A DNA stretch of 25,567 bases, taken from assembly GCA_000482145.1 (NCBI GenBank), contig AUXH01000253.1, forward strand, positions 1 through 25,567. The letters run 5' to 3'. This document shows positions 10,101 through 18,034 of this stretch, in pieces. The stretch comes from Strigomonas culicis (Eukaryota; Euglenozoa; Kinetoplastea; Trypanosomatida; Trypanosomatidae). Numbering within the stretch: the stretch's first letter is position 1; the number at the start of each line of letters is the position of its first letter. Below the pieces are notes generated by a model. The model was not told the origin of the DNA, made no database searches, and worked only from the letters and a program-made list of their open reading frames with translations. The position numbers and the translations under genes were made by a program.

Positions 10101-13100
10101 TACTCGCGCGCGCGCCACAGCAGCGCGGCCGCCACGACGTCGTCGTCGCGGCGCACGAAGAGCCGCTGTGTGTGGGTCAGCTGGTTCGCCGCGCGGCCGC
10201 CCGCCGCGGGCGCGAGCTCCACCTCGAAGAAGCGCTGCGGCCCCGTCGTGTTGTAGGAGAACCCGACCGTGGCCGCGTAGCCAGCGAGCGGCAGCACGCG
10301 GCGCCGCCGCGCGGCGGCGCCGCCCTGCGGCTGCGCGCTGAGCTCCTCGATCACCGGCAGCGGCCCGTAGACCTCCGGCGGGGCGCCGATCGCGCGCTGC
10401 GTGCCGTCCGCGTGGAAGAGCAGCGCCGGCGGCCGTTGGCAGCGGTGCAGCGAAAAGGTCTTGCTGACCGCGCCGACGAGGTTCGTCGCGGTCCACACCA
10501 CCTCGCAGGGCCGGTAGGGTTCGATGCCGCAGGCGCGCCAGTCGCTCGCCGCGCCGTCGCGCGGCACCTCCACCAGCCACGGCGGCCGCGCCGCCGCGCC
10601 GCACGGCGGCACGTGCCACGTCACCGCCTCGTCCTTGCGCGCGGGCCGCGGCGCCGGCACCGCGAGGCAGCTCTCCTCCGTGTACAGCGCCTCGCGCGCC
10701 GGGAGCGGCGGCGGCGCCTTCAGCGCGACCACGCGCACGACGTACTCGACCGTCATGTCCGGGCAGCGCGCGGTGTAGGCGAGCTGCGGCGCGACAGCGA
10801 GCTCCTCGCCGGGGTCCTGCGCCACGTACTGCAGCGTGCCCTGCGGCAGCGTCCGCCGCACGTTCGGCACGTCGTGCGTATCGAGCTGCACCTCGAGCCG
10901 CTCGTCCACGGAGAGCAGCGCGAGCGGCCGGCGCGCGACCCAGTAGCCGGTCGCCGGCGTCGCCGTGTCGCCGCGGCTGCTGCCGGGCTCTGGCGGCGGC
11001 GGCGCCAGCTGCCACCGGCGGTAGTGCATCGGGAGGTCCACCGCGACGCGCGCGGGGTAGCGGGGCACGCGCCGCACGATGTGCAGCAGCGACGAGCGGA
11101 TCTCGATATGGGTCTCGTTCACCGCGCGGCCGCTCGCCTCGTCCGTCACCACCGTCGTCCCGACCACGCGCGCGCGCGCCGGGTCGAGGTTCTCCGCCGT
11201 CACGAGCGACGCGTTGCGCACCGCGACGAGCAGCAGCCAGTCCACGTCGTAGACGCCGCGGCTCGGCACGTGCAGCGCCGCGGTGGTGCCGCTGACGCCG
11301 CCCTCCAGCGTCGGCGTGCTGACGCAGTGGCCGTCGTAGGCGATCGGCGCCCCGGCGCGCCCCGCGCGCCGCACGCGGCAGCGGAAGTGGCCCTCGCGCC
11401 CCTCAACCGCCTCCGCGGCGACCCAGCGCGTCGCGGGCAGGTTCACCGCGAAGCGGCCGTGGCACTGGCGCATGTCGCGCAGGAGCCGCCGCACGACGTG
11501 CGCCTCGACCTCCGCGCGGTCGGTGCAGGCCGTCGCGGGCGACGGCGTCACCAGCCGCGCCTGCACAGACCACACCTCGCGCGTCTCCAGCGCGACCGGG
11601 TCGCACACGCCGTCCGCGTCCTGCGCGAAATAGGTGAGGATGTTCCGCCCGGGGTGGAGCTCGACGGCCGCGCCCTCGCTCGGCTGGCCGCCCGCCAGGA
11701 AGGGGTTGTAGGGCACCGGCAGCGGCGCGGCCGCCGCATCGGGGGTGTTCTGCCAGTAGCCCTGGTAGTCCAGCGCGGCGGCTGCGCGCGGCTGCGGGCG
11801 GCCATAGCGCGGGTCGAGCCCCGCCCGCACCTCCGCCTGCCCCAGCGTCGCGTTCGTCCACAGCGCGAGGCGGCGCGTGACGCCAAAGTGCGGCTGCGGC
11901 CGCACCGGCGGCAGCGGCCAGTGCCGCGGGAAGGGCAGTCGCAGCAGGAAGATGCCCTGCAGCACCTGCGGGGCCACCTCGTTGCCGCGCCGCACGGTCA
12001 CCTGGACGTGGTAGTACGTGTTGGGCGCGACGGTGAAGTAGGGCGCCGCGCCGTCGTCCGCAAGCAGCGCCTGCGGCCGCAGCGGGTCCAGCACGGCGGG
12101 CAGCACCCGCTCGTGGCGCAGCACCTCCACGCGCGGGAGCCGCCCGAGGCCGCGCGTCGCGTTGCGGGGCGGCGCGGCCAGCAGCCGGTGCACGACCCAC
12201 GTCACCTGCGCCGACGGCGGCGGCGCCGGGGTGAGCGCGAAGCTCGTCGCGAAGTCGTAGTCGCTCACGTTGTGCACGCGCGCGTACATCGGGGGGAGCA
12301 GGTGGTTGCTGCTCACGGCGCTCGCGTTCGCGGCGGGCCCCGCGCGCACCCGCACGAGGAAGTGCCGCGTCGCGCCGGCCGCGGGCCGCACGCCGCAGTG
12401 GGTGCCGGCGCCGACGAGCCGCAGCGGCGGCAGCCCGTCCGTCGTCATGCGCAGCTGCGGCATCACGAGTAGCGTGTGGGGGCACTTGCACTTCAGCACC
12501 GCGTTCGTGATCTTCAGCTGGATGCCCGTGTCCGCCAGGTGCGACGTCGAGTCGACGTTTGTCTTGTGCCGCCCCGTCATCGGGTCGCTCGCCGCGGCCT
12601 CGCTGTCGGCCGCGGAGGCCGCCCGCGCGGCGCGCAGCACGTCGCGCACGCGGTCCATCCCTGCACGCGGCACGCGGCCGGTGAAGAGCAGCAGCACGTT
12701 GCCGTCGCCGTCCGCGTTCGTCGGGTGGCTGCCCGCCGCGTAGGCGTGGTCGAAGACGTCGTACAGCGGCGGCGCCTCGCGGCTCCAGCGGTCGCGGTGG
12801 CTGTTCTGTAGCCGCACGCCCTCCTCCGCGTCGGCCGCCAGGTGGGTGTACTCCAGCGACGTGCGCAGCAGCACCGCGCGCGCCCGGGGGAGCAGCAGCC
12901 GCTTCTCTTCCATCGTCAGCACGTGGAAGGGCGAGGCCTCGAGCAGGATGGTCAGGAAGTGGTCGTACAGCGTCGCGTTGCGCAGCAGTGCGCCATGGAA
13001 AAGGTAGTTGCAGCAGAGGCTCAGCTTGAGGGAGAGCGAAAACGCGTTCGCGTCGTCCTCGCGCGCCGGGCCCGCGCCGTCGCCGCTGCCGCCGCCCGGC

Positions 13101-13675
13101 GCGGTCAGCGCGTCGTAGCGCACGAAGCTGTGGTAGGTGAGGAGGTGGCTAAAGGTGAAGGTGCCGCTTGCGTGCGCCATGGCGGTGTAGGGACAGCCCG
13201 CCTGCTGCGTGCAGCTGCTGCCCGCCGCGTACCAGCCCGGGGCCTCCGCCGCGCGCCACAGCCGCGCGTGCTGCTGCTGGGCGTGGTGCGCGAGGGCGGC
13301 GGGGAAGGTGGTGAGGCCGGTGAGCGCGGCGCCGGCGCCGCGTCGCGCCGCAGCCGCCCACAGCGGCACCACGTCTGACTCGTTCAAGAAGGGTGGCGGC
13401 GGTGGGAGCGCGGCCGCGAGCGACGCGGTCGGCAGCGGCGGCGGCGGCCACTGCAGCGGAGCGTTCAGCACCGCCACGGAGTCGACGAAGAGGTCCAGCG
13501 TCGCCGCGGCCGGCAGAAGAGAGTCGGCCGGCGGTGGCGGCGGCGGCGGCTGGTGGCCGTACGCGTACGGCCGCGGCGCCGCGCCACCGTCGCCGGGGTG
13601 CGCGTCGAGCGCCGCGGACAGCCCCAGCAGCAGGAGCAGCCACGCGGCCAACAGGTAGATAGGATACAACCGCAT
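4184..13675 (-). CDS. Giant secretory-pathway membrane glycoprotein, 3163 aa, unknown family
   Basis: One uninterrupted frame encodes 3163 residues. Residues 1 to about 22 are a clear signal peptide (Arg followed by a Leu/Ala core). The rest is a very long, Ala/Pro/Arg-rich, mostly hydrophilic region with scattered cysteines and about twenty Asn-X-Ser/Thr sequons, so it is probably lumenal or extracellular. The last 105 residues contain four hydrophobic segments at about 3060-3080, 3103-3120, 3121-3136 and 3146-3163, and the protein ends within the last one with no tail. Recurrent beta-strand-like motifs suggest tandem Ig- or PKD-like domains, for example around residues 812, 1680 and 1842, where a Leu-Pro-X-Gly or Pro-X-X-Gly turn precedes an alternating hydrophobic strand. 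Pore-membrane nucleoporins such as gp210 also have long lumenal Ig-like arrays, but they end in a single membrane span and a tail, so that match is weak. I do not recognise the family. An in-frame TAG at 13724-13726 supports the start. Confidence 0.9.
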   Translation of the reverse strand: MRLYPIYLLAAWLLLLLGLSAALDAHPGDGGAAPRPYAYGHQPPPPPPPADSLLPAAATLDLFVDSVAVLNAPLQWPPPPLPTASLAAALPPPPPFLNESDVVPLWAAAARRGAGAALTGLTTFPAALAHHAQQQHARLWRAAEAPGWYAAGSSCTQQAGCPYTAMAHASGTFTFSHLLTYHSFVRYDALTAPGGGSGDGAGPAREDDANAFSLSLKLSLCCNYLFHGALLRNATLYDHFLTILLEASPFHVLTMEEKRLLLPRARAVLLRTSLEYTHLAADAEEGVRLQNSHRDRWSREAPPLYDVFDHAYAAGSHPTNADGDGNVLLLFTGRVPRAGMDRVRDVLRAARAASAADSEAAASDPMTGRHKTNVDSTSHLADTGIQLKITNAVLKCKCPHTLLVMPQLRMTTDGLPPLRLVGAGTHCGVRPAAGATRHFLVRVRAGPAANASAVSSNHLLPPMYARVHNVSDYDFATSFALTPAPPPSAQVTWVVHRLLAAPPRNATRGLGRLPRVEVLRHERVLPAVLDPLRPQALLADDGAAPYFTVAPNTYYHVQVTVRRGNEVAPQVLQGIFLLRLPFPRHWPLPPVRPQPHFGVTRRLALWTNATLGQAEVRAGLDPRYGRPQPRAAAALDYQGYWQNTPDAAAAPLPVPYNPFLAGGQPSEGAAVELHPGRNILTYFAQDADGVCDPVALETREVWSVQARLVTPSPATACTDRAEVEAHVVRRLLRDMRQCHGRFAVNLPATRWVAAEAVEGREGHFRCRVRRAGRAGAPIAYDGHCVSTPTLEGGVSGTTAALHVPSRGVYDVDWLLLVAVRNASLVTAENLDPARARVVGTTVVTDEASGRAVNETHIEIRSSLLHIVRRVPRYPARVAVDLPMHYRRWQLAPPPPEPGSSRGDTATPATGYWVARRPLALLSVDERLEVQLDTHDVPNVRRTLPQGTLQYVAQDPGEELAVAPQLAYTARCPDMTVEYVVRVVALKAPPPLPAREALYTEESCLAVPAPRPARKDEAVTWHVPPCGAAARPPWLVEVPRDGAASDWRACGIEPYRPCEVVWTATNLVGAVSKTFSLHRCQRPPALLFHADGTQRAIGAPPEVYGPLPVIEELSAQPQGGAAARRRRVLPLAGYAATVGFSYNTTGPQRFFEVELAPAAGGRAANQLTHTQRLFVRRDDDVVAAALLWRAREYVDVAAAADGEDAEAFDQLFGYGGPGLTADRDAAALLPPVHWLEQRSRARRERDRAMDAAINRAFHLPLDAAARRVAAPVLHNSSLYPVDYTTRTAAGLREATSADRREFARRGLCAARTEHVALLALNPRGLVEEDERYGGGAFPPPPLPAVAVLPFCAPRYVFSRHVELHERYRYDFTWRCAAPDVIRAEKLDETLSVLHHEERGANPTGRAENANATNCVLRVENHLTHTAREDTFLVQRVYPTRLGVAHFIVLSDNAAHTVVVPQHYTGRAERGAAATAAPGAARAKTVPAVGHPDSPHARRVVGRSVVLHVDAPAVPHRADWRVVEVTAAVADPSGKQQLLDAVHFVPLRHHPAALARGRGGATALVRGLDTPGLYTVAHHQPDPRYPDVCPNVTVVETLQVFHAQVREREVVVCGGTASLHAVPLPREIRHEFRGEWEVVSLQTSPDDVWTAGVNFVGVTFDHGHQADTLVHHLPFGIVTIRWSIYRLYPLRADGADLEPAEGEGEAWWQAGKQEGDAAAAPREAARRYRRVLVDYDTVRVLVLTENMLTERVVTLSDTAEVLTTSSTMNWVVEADPTQAVRLRGEPLLNYSYLHYASSGSSSTGGGTATVEELQERFPYLGARPRPGTGLLLVDHLPVGTIRLAYDLQPSRNVFGPMVGHTCSLRGVVSVERVSAFFSARTAMDHECDGYTGRGQVTLCLHGESPTAPATHGRRRFSRVRLVGLERMEAVAKQGARELAETRGCSTPWWVWPQTKWGRLTAVEREGLPPGRCVRFSVTAGAHLRPRDVAHPLFQALAPPAGDPGVCRDFLTRRLIEGAALYGEAAAPQGHGSFFARRPARREVRVSYLPVLDPATLQRPNATMRPMVGRQGLADEVTTELNVTRGGEAVVTLRMDLAQPRQLAGFPLQDGPGAAHNATAQAPLLPLLLRCAEGTLRAGDVLQYWAETNRPEGAVDRTAVEWLDYVHATAAAPIACEVLFSSQEHLLAPAAGGRPRPVVLDGPGPAPLVSLEEMEAQVDTIRAAHQVTREGIRIEGLPPPLQEALHRRRITVQQLHAIERARAARQAAASASPQPDPRALETAPSAMTRRERLLAALRAYHATSPESEVVALRLRLPAHEAFTVPYDLFLRTALHKDVICGTRVAPPPPVQPAAPAAVPNPHALVTFARAVILDVPPAVAPVPPVKQCEVEGRLPLLTVAVTGAVFTERTHFPADRIELEEVANPDLPPLAATAARGVGLRPCLADLRRGLQAAVAATTRKQLYLQLGHCPTFQMLTPEEYDERQDSEALLRRLAHPRYLRVTIRGALRPDNFTRYRHGVPQTDVSVVVEVRPTMAQLHLRTGDGQSRRSDLYHLSGGGDFAATPQRPLLLCESDLLQHGFELGVALVGDQWTLSQDPATGAALSRAPADTRAGQNPRVTALLNSFSIVEHYGLESTHHLYLKGGGVYRSHFVHYYFTRVLSDAQLLREHAFVHYYNDTFITLHVPPQPADPSRRSGGGRRWGGTPAEARQRWAALPAVRTFSKVEEILFAVPGLATACEGCLLADTTFFVAGDLTARWTHTPQSLVLPPVTALPRHTGLAPPPLVNTALAQPLCVRWDSAAVVPRTWALHWLCPAGAARALQAFVDAWRPPAVPRAGPPFLEMEVLLYALRDAAGVELPYAHRPTALLRSHALPVADVLPALQAATRRWGGGGDAEAVSVVLQVGDREAEAAFTALAADVLHYRRHPSHASFAYTRSAATAGLLAVNATVSLRLCVPRTAAAAAAAAEEPEAGAAPACTVVSLTDTLLTVEAPRAPPRPSWWRRVRGRLSNSANSTLLHRHYEPRAAAAAANESAATRRRTSPFLLLELRNGFHVYDVAHHALLAVLFFNVLPFTGLLATFAPGGGGDAVWVESSVLHYRHQTRVVLTLGLFALLVLTYAYAEAVWVALWALLWVVANYTSTEENRLRVWVQFVLSALYWYFIMT

Positions 13676-13802
13676 CGCTCTACGCAGAGAGAGCGTACGT
13701 GTGGTGATTATTAATGCTATGTTCTATATAACAAATGCTTGTCCTTTAAATAAGTAAATAAATTAAAAAAAGGCAAACAACCAAAACTATTTAAAAAAAA
13801 GA

Positions 13803-13818
13803 ATATATATATATATAT
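13803..13818. repeat. (AT)8 microsatellite
   Basis: Sixteen bases of perfect alternating AT lie in the leader region of the giant membrane protein gene, just downstream (in transcript sense) of its most likely splice acceptor. Confidence 0.85.
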
Positions 13819-13846
13819 TCGATATTCGGGTGTATGAGATGATATG

Positions 13847-13918
13847 CTTGGAGGCACGATGATAATAGTAAAGAAGAGAGAGAAAGAGAGAGAGAGGGAG
13901 GGAGAGAGTGGAAGTGAG
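13847..13918 (-). promoter_or_regulatory. Candidate trans-splice acceptor for giant membrane protein gene
   Basis: Plus-strand 13871-13918 is almost pure purine (GA repeats), giving a pyrimidine tract of nearly 50 bases in the transcript. The next AG downstream is at 13847-13848, which would give a leader of about 170 bases. This is the clearest tract-plus-AG pair in the window. Confidence 0.5.
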
Positions 13919-14470
13919 CCTTAAACGCGTGTATGCGAAAGTTCATTTGATAAGAAGAGGCAAATACAGTCTATTGCAGAACGAAGAACAGTCTATACTG
14001 GACTGCTTTGTTATCGTTTTCTTTTTTTTTTTTCATATATTTTGAGTATTCAGTTTTACTTTTTTTTTTTGGTCTGCTTGTGTGTTGTGTATTTCAGATA
14101 TACTTCCTGTATAGATGTATGTTTTTTTTTTTGCGTATACTACTTTTGAAGGAGGGGAAAAATAATGCGAAAACAATTCAAAAAAGAAAATAAATAAAAA
14201 AGAGAGTATAATTAATAGAATACATCCAAAAAAGCAACCACTTCACACACAAAAAAAAAAACAATAATAATAATGTCTCTAAACAACAAACGCCCAGCAA
14301 ATTGTTAATGAAAGGGGAAAATGAAAAAGAAGAGAGAACGAGGGAAAAAAAAATGGTACAACTATCTGTAAGCTCCTTTTTTATGTTTTTTTTTCATTTT
14401 CTCTACTCCAATGTTTTTGTATAATACATTGCTTAATCTTCTTTTTTTCACACATACATATATGTATATG

Positions 14471-14487
14471 TATATATATATATATAT
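14471..14487. repeat. TA microsatellite
   Basis: A perfect TA stretch, extended on its left by imperfect TA/TG units to about 14456. It lies in non-coding DNA between the larger PhzF gene and the giant membrane protein gene. Confidence 0.85.
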
Positions 14488-14974
14488 GCTTTCATTAAAT
14501 AAGTTCTAATTATTATTCTTTGTTTTTATTCCTTTATATTTTTTTTGTTTATTAGTTGCTTTTTTTTTTTCGTAGATTCCAACAAGGGCGCAGCGACAGA
14601 ATAACGATATGTAAAAGAGAACAAACGAAAAGAGAAAAGAAAAAATATCCTACATTTTAATAGATGCCTATAATCATTAAAAAACAAGAATAAGATAGAT
14701 TTAATAATAAGAATAGGAAAAGTGTGTCAGAAAGAAAAAAAGAAGGTGAATATCATTAAAAAAAAAGAAAAACGAAGAACAACACGCTTAGTAAATCCAG
14801 TGACACCATATTAGTTTCCTTTGTTTCTGTTTTCGTTTTTTTTTCTTTTTCTTTTTTACATTTCACTCTCTCACTGGTATACACAAGTGTATGGGTATGG
14901 ATACGCTTATTTAATAGCATCAATTAGGAGAAACAAAAACAGGCCGTTTCTGTTTTCCAACGCATTCTCTATAG

Positions 14975-14993
14975 ATATATATATATATATATA
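14975..14993. repeat. AT microsatellite
   Basis: Nineteen bases of perfect alternating AT in the presumed distal part of the gap or 3' UTR between the giant membrane protein and larger PhzF genes. Confidence 0.85.
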
Positions 14994-15213
14994 CTGTTTC
15001 TTCATTTTTTATCTTCTTTGAATTTGCATTCACCCTTTTTTCTTTTTTTTCCAATTCCATTATTATTACCACGATTCTTCATACGTATTACACTTGTCTC
15101 TTTTCTTAGTTCTTCATTATATTCTATATATAATATATAATGTTGCTTTTGTTTTTTTTTGTTTATTTATTTTTTTATTTATTTTGGGGGGAAGAGGGAT
15201 GAGTGGTGGTGGC

Positions 15214-16716
15214 TTAGTCCTCCACAGGGAAGGTGGTGACGCCGCGCAGGAAGGTGACCGCGGAGCCGATGAGCGCGATGCGCTCTGCCTTGCGGCCGAT
15301 GATGATGCACTCGAGCGAGCCGCCGCGGTCGCTGTACTGGTAGCACTGCAGGCGGTCGCCGACCTTGAACTTGCCCTTCTGTAGGAGCCGCAGCCAGTAG
15401 GGGACGATGGTGCAGTGGAGGCCGCCCGACACGCCGTCCTCCATCACACCCATCCACGGCGCGAAGCTGCGCGAGACGATCTGAGCGTCCGCGGCCTCGC
15501 CGCTGCAGATACCGCTGTCGTTGTGCGCCGTCACGGCGAGCGCGACCGGCGCGGAGAGCTTGTCGCTGTGCGCCGCGATGGCGGCCACGACGTCGGGCTC
15601 CTTGAAGAGCTGGACGAGCTGGATGTGGTCTACCTTGCACTGCCGCACAAAGGCCGGCTCCGCGAGCCGCACCACGTAGTAGCCGCAGTTCTTCGCGATG
15701 GCAATGTCGTCGACGGCGTCGCCGCCGTAGGGCAGGCCGAGCACCGCGGCGATGCGGTCCGCCATGTTGGGCGGCAGCTGTGCCTTCACGCTGAAGGACT
15801 CGTTCGTCGGGAAGTGCACCTCGTACTTGTCCACCTTCGTGGAGAGGTCCATGAGGGAGCTGTTAATGACGGGCGTCTGCGCGGGGTCTTTGCGCCGCAC
15901 GCTGACGACGCCGCTCGACGTCACGAAGCACAGCACGTCTGTCTGCGCCGGGATGAAGAACTCGATGGGGATGTTGTCGACGAGGTGCCGCGTGCTCTCG
16001 TGGTGGCAGAGCCGCGCCGTCTCGAAGATGCTGTGCGCCGCCGCGATGGTGCCGTGGCCGCAGAGCCGGCTCTCGCCCTTCGGCGTGAACCAGCGCAGGC
16101 CGAACCACTGCGTGTGCAGCCGCCGCGCCTTGCTCGGCGGGCCGGTTGTGATGGACGCGCTGCGCGTCTGCAGGAAGCTGGCGCCGAAGTTGCCAACCGA
16201 GAAGCTAGAGCTCGGGATGCCGCCCGGGTGGTGCGTGCTCGGGGAGTCCGTGTCCTCGTAGTTGAACGTCGCGTCGTCCGGGTTGAGGAAGCTGCTGCGC
16301 CGCTCCTCATCCACCTTCTTCTCGTACTCGCCCTCCATCTCCATCGTCTTGTCCTTGATTTTGTCCTGGATCGCCTTCACGCGCGACGCCGGCAGGCGGT
16401 AGACGAATGTGGTCTCGCAGTGGTTCACCTCGCGCGCGACGCCCTGGAAGGCACGGCCCATCTTCGCGTCGCGCTCCTCGGCGTACCTCTGCGCGGCGCT
16501 CTCGCGCTGCTCCTCCGTCAGCTTCTCCGGCTCGCGCTCCGGCTCGCCGCGGCCAAAGCTGGCCTCGAGGCTGTCCACCTGCGACCACTCCATACAGTAG
16601 ACGGAGGTGGGCACCATGCACACGCTCGTCGCCGCGCCCTTGAAGCGCTCCTCCGCAAAGGCATCCACCACAAAGAAGGGTGTGGACACGGGGTGGGTCG
16701 AGGCAGGAGACGTCAT
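15214..16716 (-). CDS. Enlarged PhzF-like protein with altered active site
   Basis: This 500-residue protein belongs to the PhzF family (diaminopimelate-epimerase fold; the founding member isomerises a phenazine precursor). Family members are usually about 260-300 residues. The excess comes mainly from a charged, helical insert at about 45-87 and a Lys/Glu then Ser-rich insert at about 111-203. Recognisable elements are the N-terminal strand (13-20), the Glu of the NLSET-type motif (E101), LRWFTPKGE (207-215), CGHGT (219-223, normally GHAT) and the late motif at 419-441. In that late motif the aspartate D427 is kept, but the usual DP-V/A-TGS reads DGVSGG, so the serine of the PhzF catalytic set is glycine (G432). 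The early GNPA motif is also changed to GAAT. Substrate is unknown; catalysis may be lost or changed. The 398-residue paralogue lies 1.3 kb upstream in the same direction. Confidence 0.92.
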   Translation of the reverse strand: MTSPASTHPVSTPFFVVDAFAEERFKGAATSVCMVPTSVYCMEWSQVDSLEASFGRGEPEREPEKLTEEQRESAAQRYAEERDAKMGRAFQGVAREVNHCETTFVYRLPASRVKAIQDKIKDKTMEMEGEYEKKVDEERRSSFLNPDDATFNYEDTDSPSTHHPGGIPSSSFSVGNFGASFLQTRSASITTGPPSKARRLHTQWFGLRWFTPKGESRLCGHGTIAAAHSIFETARLCHHESTRHLVDNIPIEFFIPAQTDVLCFVTSSGVVSVRRKDPAQTPVINSSLMDLSTKVDKYEVHFPTNESFSVKAQLPPNMADRIAAVLGLPYGGDAVDDIAIAKNCGYYVVRLAEPAFVRQCKVDHIQLVQLFKEPDVVAAIAAHSDKLSAPVALAVTAHNDSGICSGEAADAQIVSRSFAPWMGVMEDGVSGGLHCTIVPYWLRLLQKGKFKVGDRLQCYQYSDRGGSLECIIIGRKAERIALIGSAVTFLRGVTTFPVED

Positions 16717-16728
16717 GATTACAGTCGA

Positions 16729-16748
16729 CTGAGAAAGAGAGAGTAGGG
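16729..16748 (-). promoter_or_regulatory. Candidate trans-splice acceptor for larger PhzF gene
   Basis: Plus-strand purines at 16731-16748 form a short transcript pyrimidine tract followed by AG at 16729-16730, only about 12 bases before the ATG. A longer purine block at about 16892-16922 could define a more distant site. Confidence 0.35.
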
Positions 16749-17322
16749 TAGGGTCGAAGCTTAGTTTTTTTTTGGCTTTTTAGTTTCTATTTTCTTGGTG
16801 ATGGAGGAGAGTGCGTGGGTGCTGCAGTCGTCGCTCCTTTTTTTTTTCTTCTAAATCACGTTTGTGATAACGATAGAGAATTATGAACAAGAAGAATGCA
16901 CAGAAAGAAAAAAAAAGAGGGTTGTTACCGTATAGATACACGTAACGAACCTTTTTTTTAGTTTTTTGTTTCTTCTTCTTTTGAATGTGATAAAGCTATC
17001 CGATAAGCTCCTAATGATAAACAGGATATAGATAAATAAACAAATATATACACTTATTTATAGAGATCTATCGAAAGCGTATGACTAGGCTTTATCTTTT
17101 TCCCCTGCACTTTTTTTTTCTTTCTTTTTGATACACGAAAAGAAACGAGCTAACCAATATATATGCGTAGGAAGATATATTACAACAAACTGAACGAATG
17201 GGTGAAACTTCCGTCCAAAAAAAAAAACAGCTGTATACACACAAATAAACAAACAAACGAAAAAAAAAAACGAAAAAGGAATGCACAGACAAGACCTTGT
17301 GAGAGTTCTACAACAACCCAGA

Positions 17323-17366
17323 TTATATATCTGTATATATCGATATATAGATATAGATATATATAT
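17323..17366. repeat. Imperfect TA/GATA-type repeat
   Basis: Interrupted TA and GATATA units occupy about 44 bases of the gap between the PhzF genes. The repeat is non-coding. Confidence 0.7.
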
Positions 17367-17620
17367 GAAATAAACTAAGTCAAAAAAAAGGCAAGCAAAA
17401 TGAAAAAAAGGCAAAAAGAATACCTTTTACAATCTAAAATAAAAAAAAGAGAGAAATAGAGGAATGGGGAAAGAAAGAAACATATATATACTAAGAGTTT
17501 AGAATGCAATACAAGATATAACACATGAAACCCTCTCGCTAACATCGTCATTCATACAGAATTACGCTTTTTTTACCGTTTGTTTTATGTTCCCTTTTCT
17601 TTTCTTTTAATGTGTTTTTT

Positions 17621-17641
17621 TTGTTGTTGTTGTTGTTGTTG
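17621..17641. repeat. (TTG)7 microsatellite
   Basis: Seven perfect TTG units follow a run of T in the gap between the PhzF genes; they read CAA on the transcribed-gene strand and lie outside any coding region. Confidence 0.85.
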
Positions 17642-18034
17642 TCCGCGCATCCATTTCAATAAATACAGAAAAAAAAAAGACAATACCACCGTACACCAGT
17701 ATGCTCATCAAAAAAGAGTGATTTACAACAAGATGTGTTCTTGAAAAAGGAAGGAGAGAGCGGTGAACAATATAACCCCACTTAAAACTTTTTTCTGTTA
17801 TAAAAGAGAAAAGAGAGAAGCGAAAAAAAAAAGGGGAAATGAGGCAACGAAATAAAATGAAAAAAGGAAGAAAAGACGAGGATGAAGGAAAAAAAAAAGC
17901 AGCTGCTATATTACTATATCATTTTCTTTTTTGTTTTCCCTTTTCACTTCTCACCCTTCTATCTTCTCCTTTTCTCTCTTGTTTTTTTTTTTCTTTCTGT
18001 CTTCACCGAGACCAGCGAACCGATGACTGGTCCC

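Larger units (their letters stand above)
13676..15213. other. Long A/T-rich intergenic region with microsatellites
   Basis: This is the largest gap, 1538 bases between the larger PhzF gene and the giant membrane protein gene. It is dominated by A and T homopolymers of 8-12 bases, TA repeats (13803-13818, 14471-14487, 14975-14993) and a GA-rich tract (13871-13918). Short plus-strand frames here encode Phe/Leu/Ile-rich strings produced by poly-T and are not credible genes. I see no tRNA or other structured RNA. Confidence 0.7.
16717..18034. other. A/T-rich gap between the two PhzF genes
   Basis: These 1318 bases separate the paralogues. They hold poly-A and poly-T runs, an imperfect TA/GATA-type repeat (17323-17366) and a TTG repeat (17621-17641). 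Short frames on either strand translate to low-complexity Phe/Lys-rich strings. I see no remnant of a third PhzF copy and no RNA gene. Confidence 0.7.

Noticed and set aside
6278..12472. Very long open frames on the plus strand (6278-8890 and 8945-12472)
   Set aside because: They lie exactly antisense to the giant membrane protein gene. High G+C with strong third-position bias removes stop codons from the opposite strand. Their Arg/Ala/His/Leu-rich translation has no domain-like features.
14008..15021. Short plus-strand frames with Phe-rich, membrane-like translations
   Set aside because: They are translations of poly-T tracts in A/T-rich spacer and lack coding composition.
15415..16746. 443-residue plus-strand frame antisense to the larger PhzF gene
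   Set aside because: The minus strand carries clear PhzF motifs; the plus-strand product is Arg/Ala/Leu-rich shadow.
13803..17641. Possible CRISPR-like or mobile-element repeats in the spacers
   Set aside because: Only simple microsatellites and homopolymers are present. There are no regularly spaced direct repeats, terminal inverted repeats or transposase-like frames.
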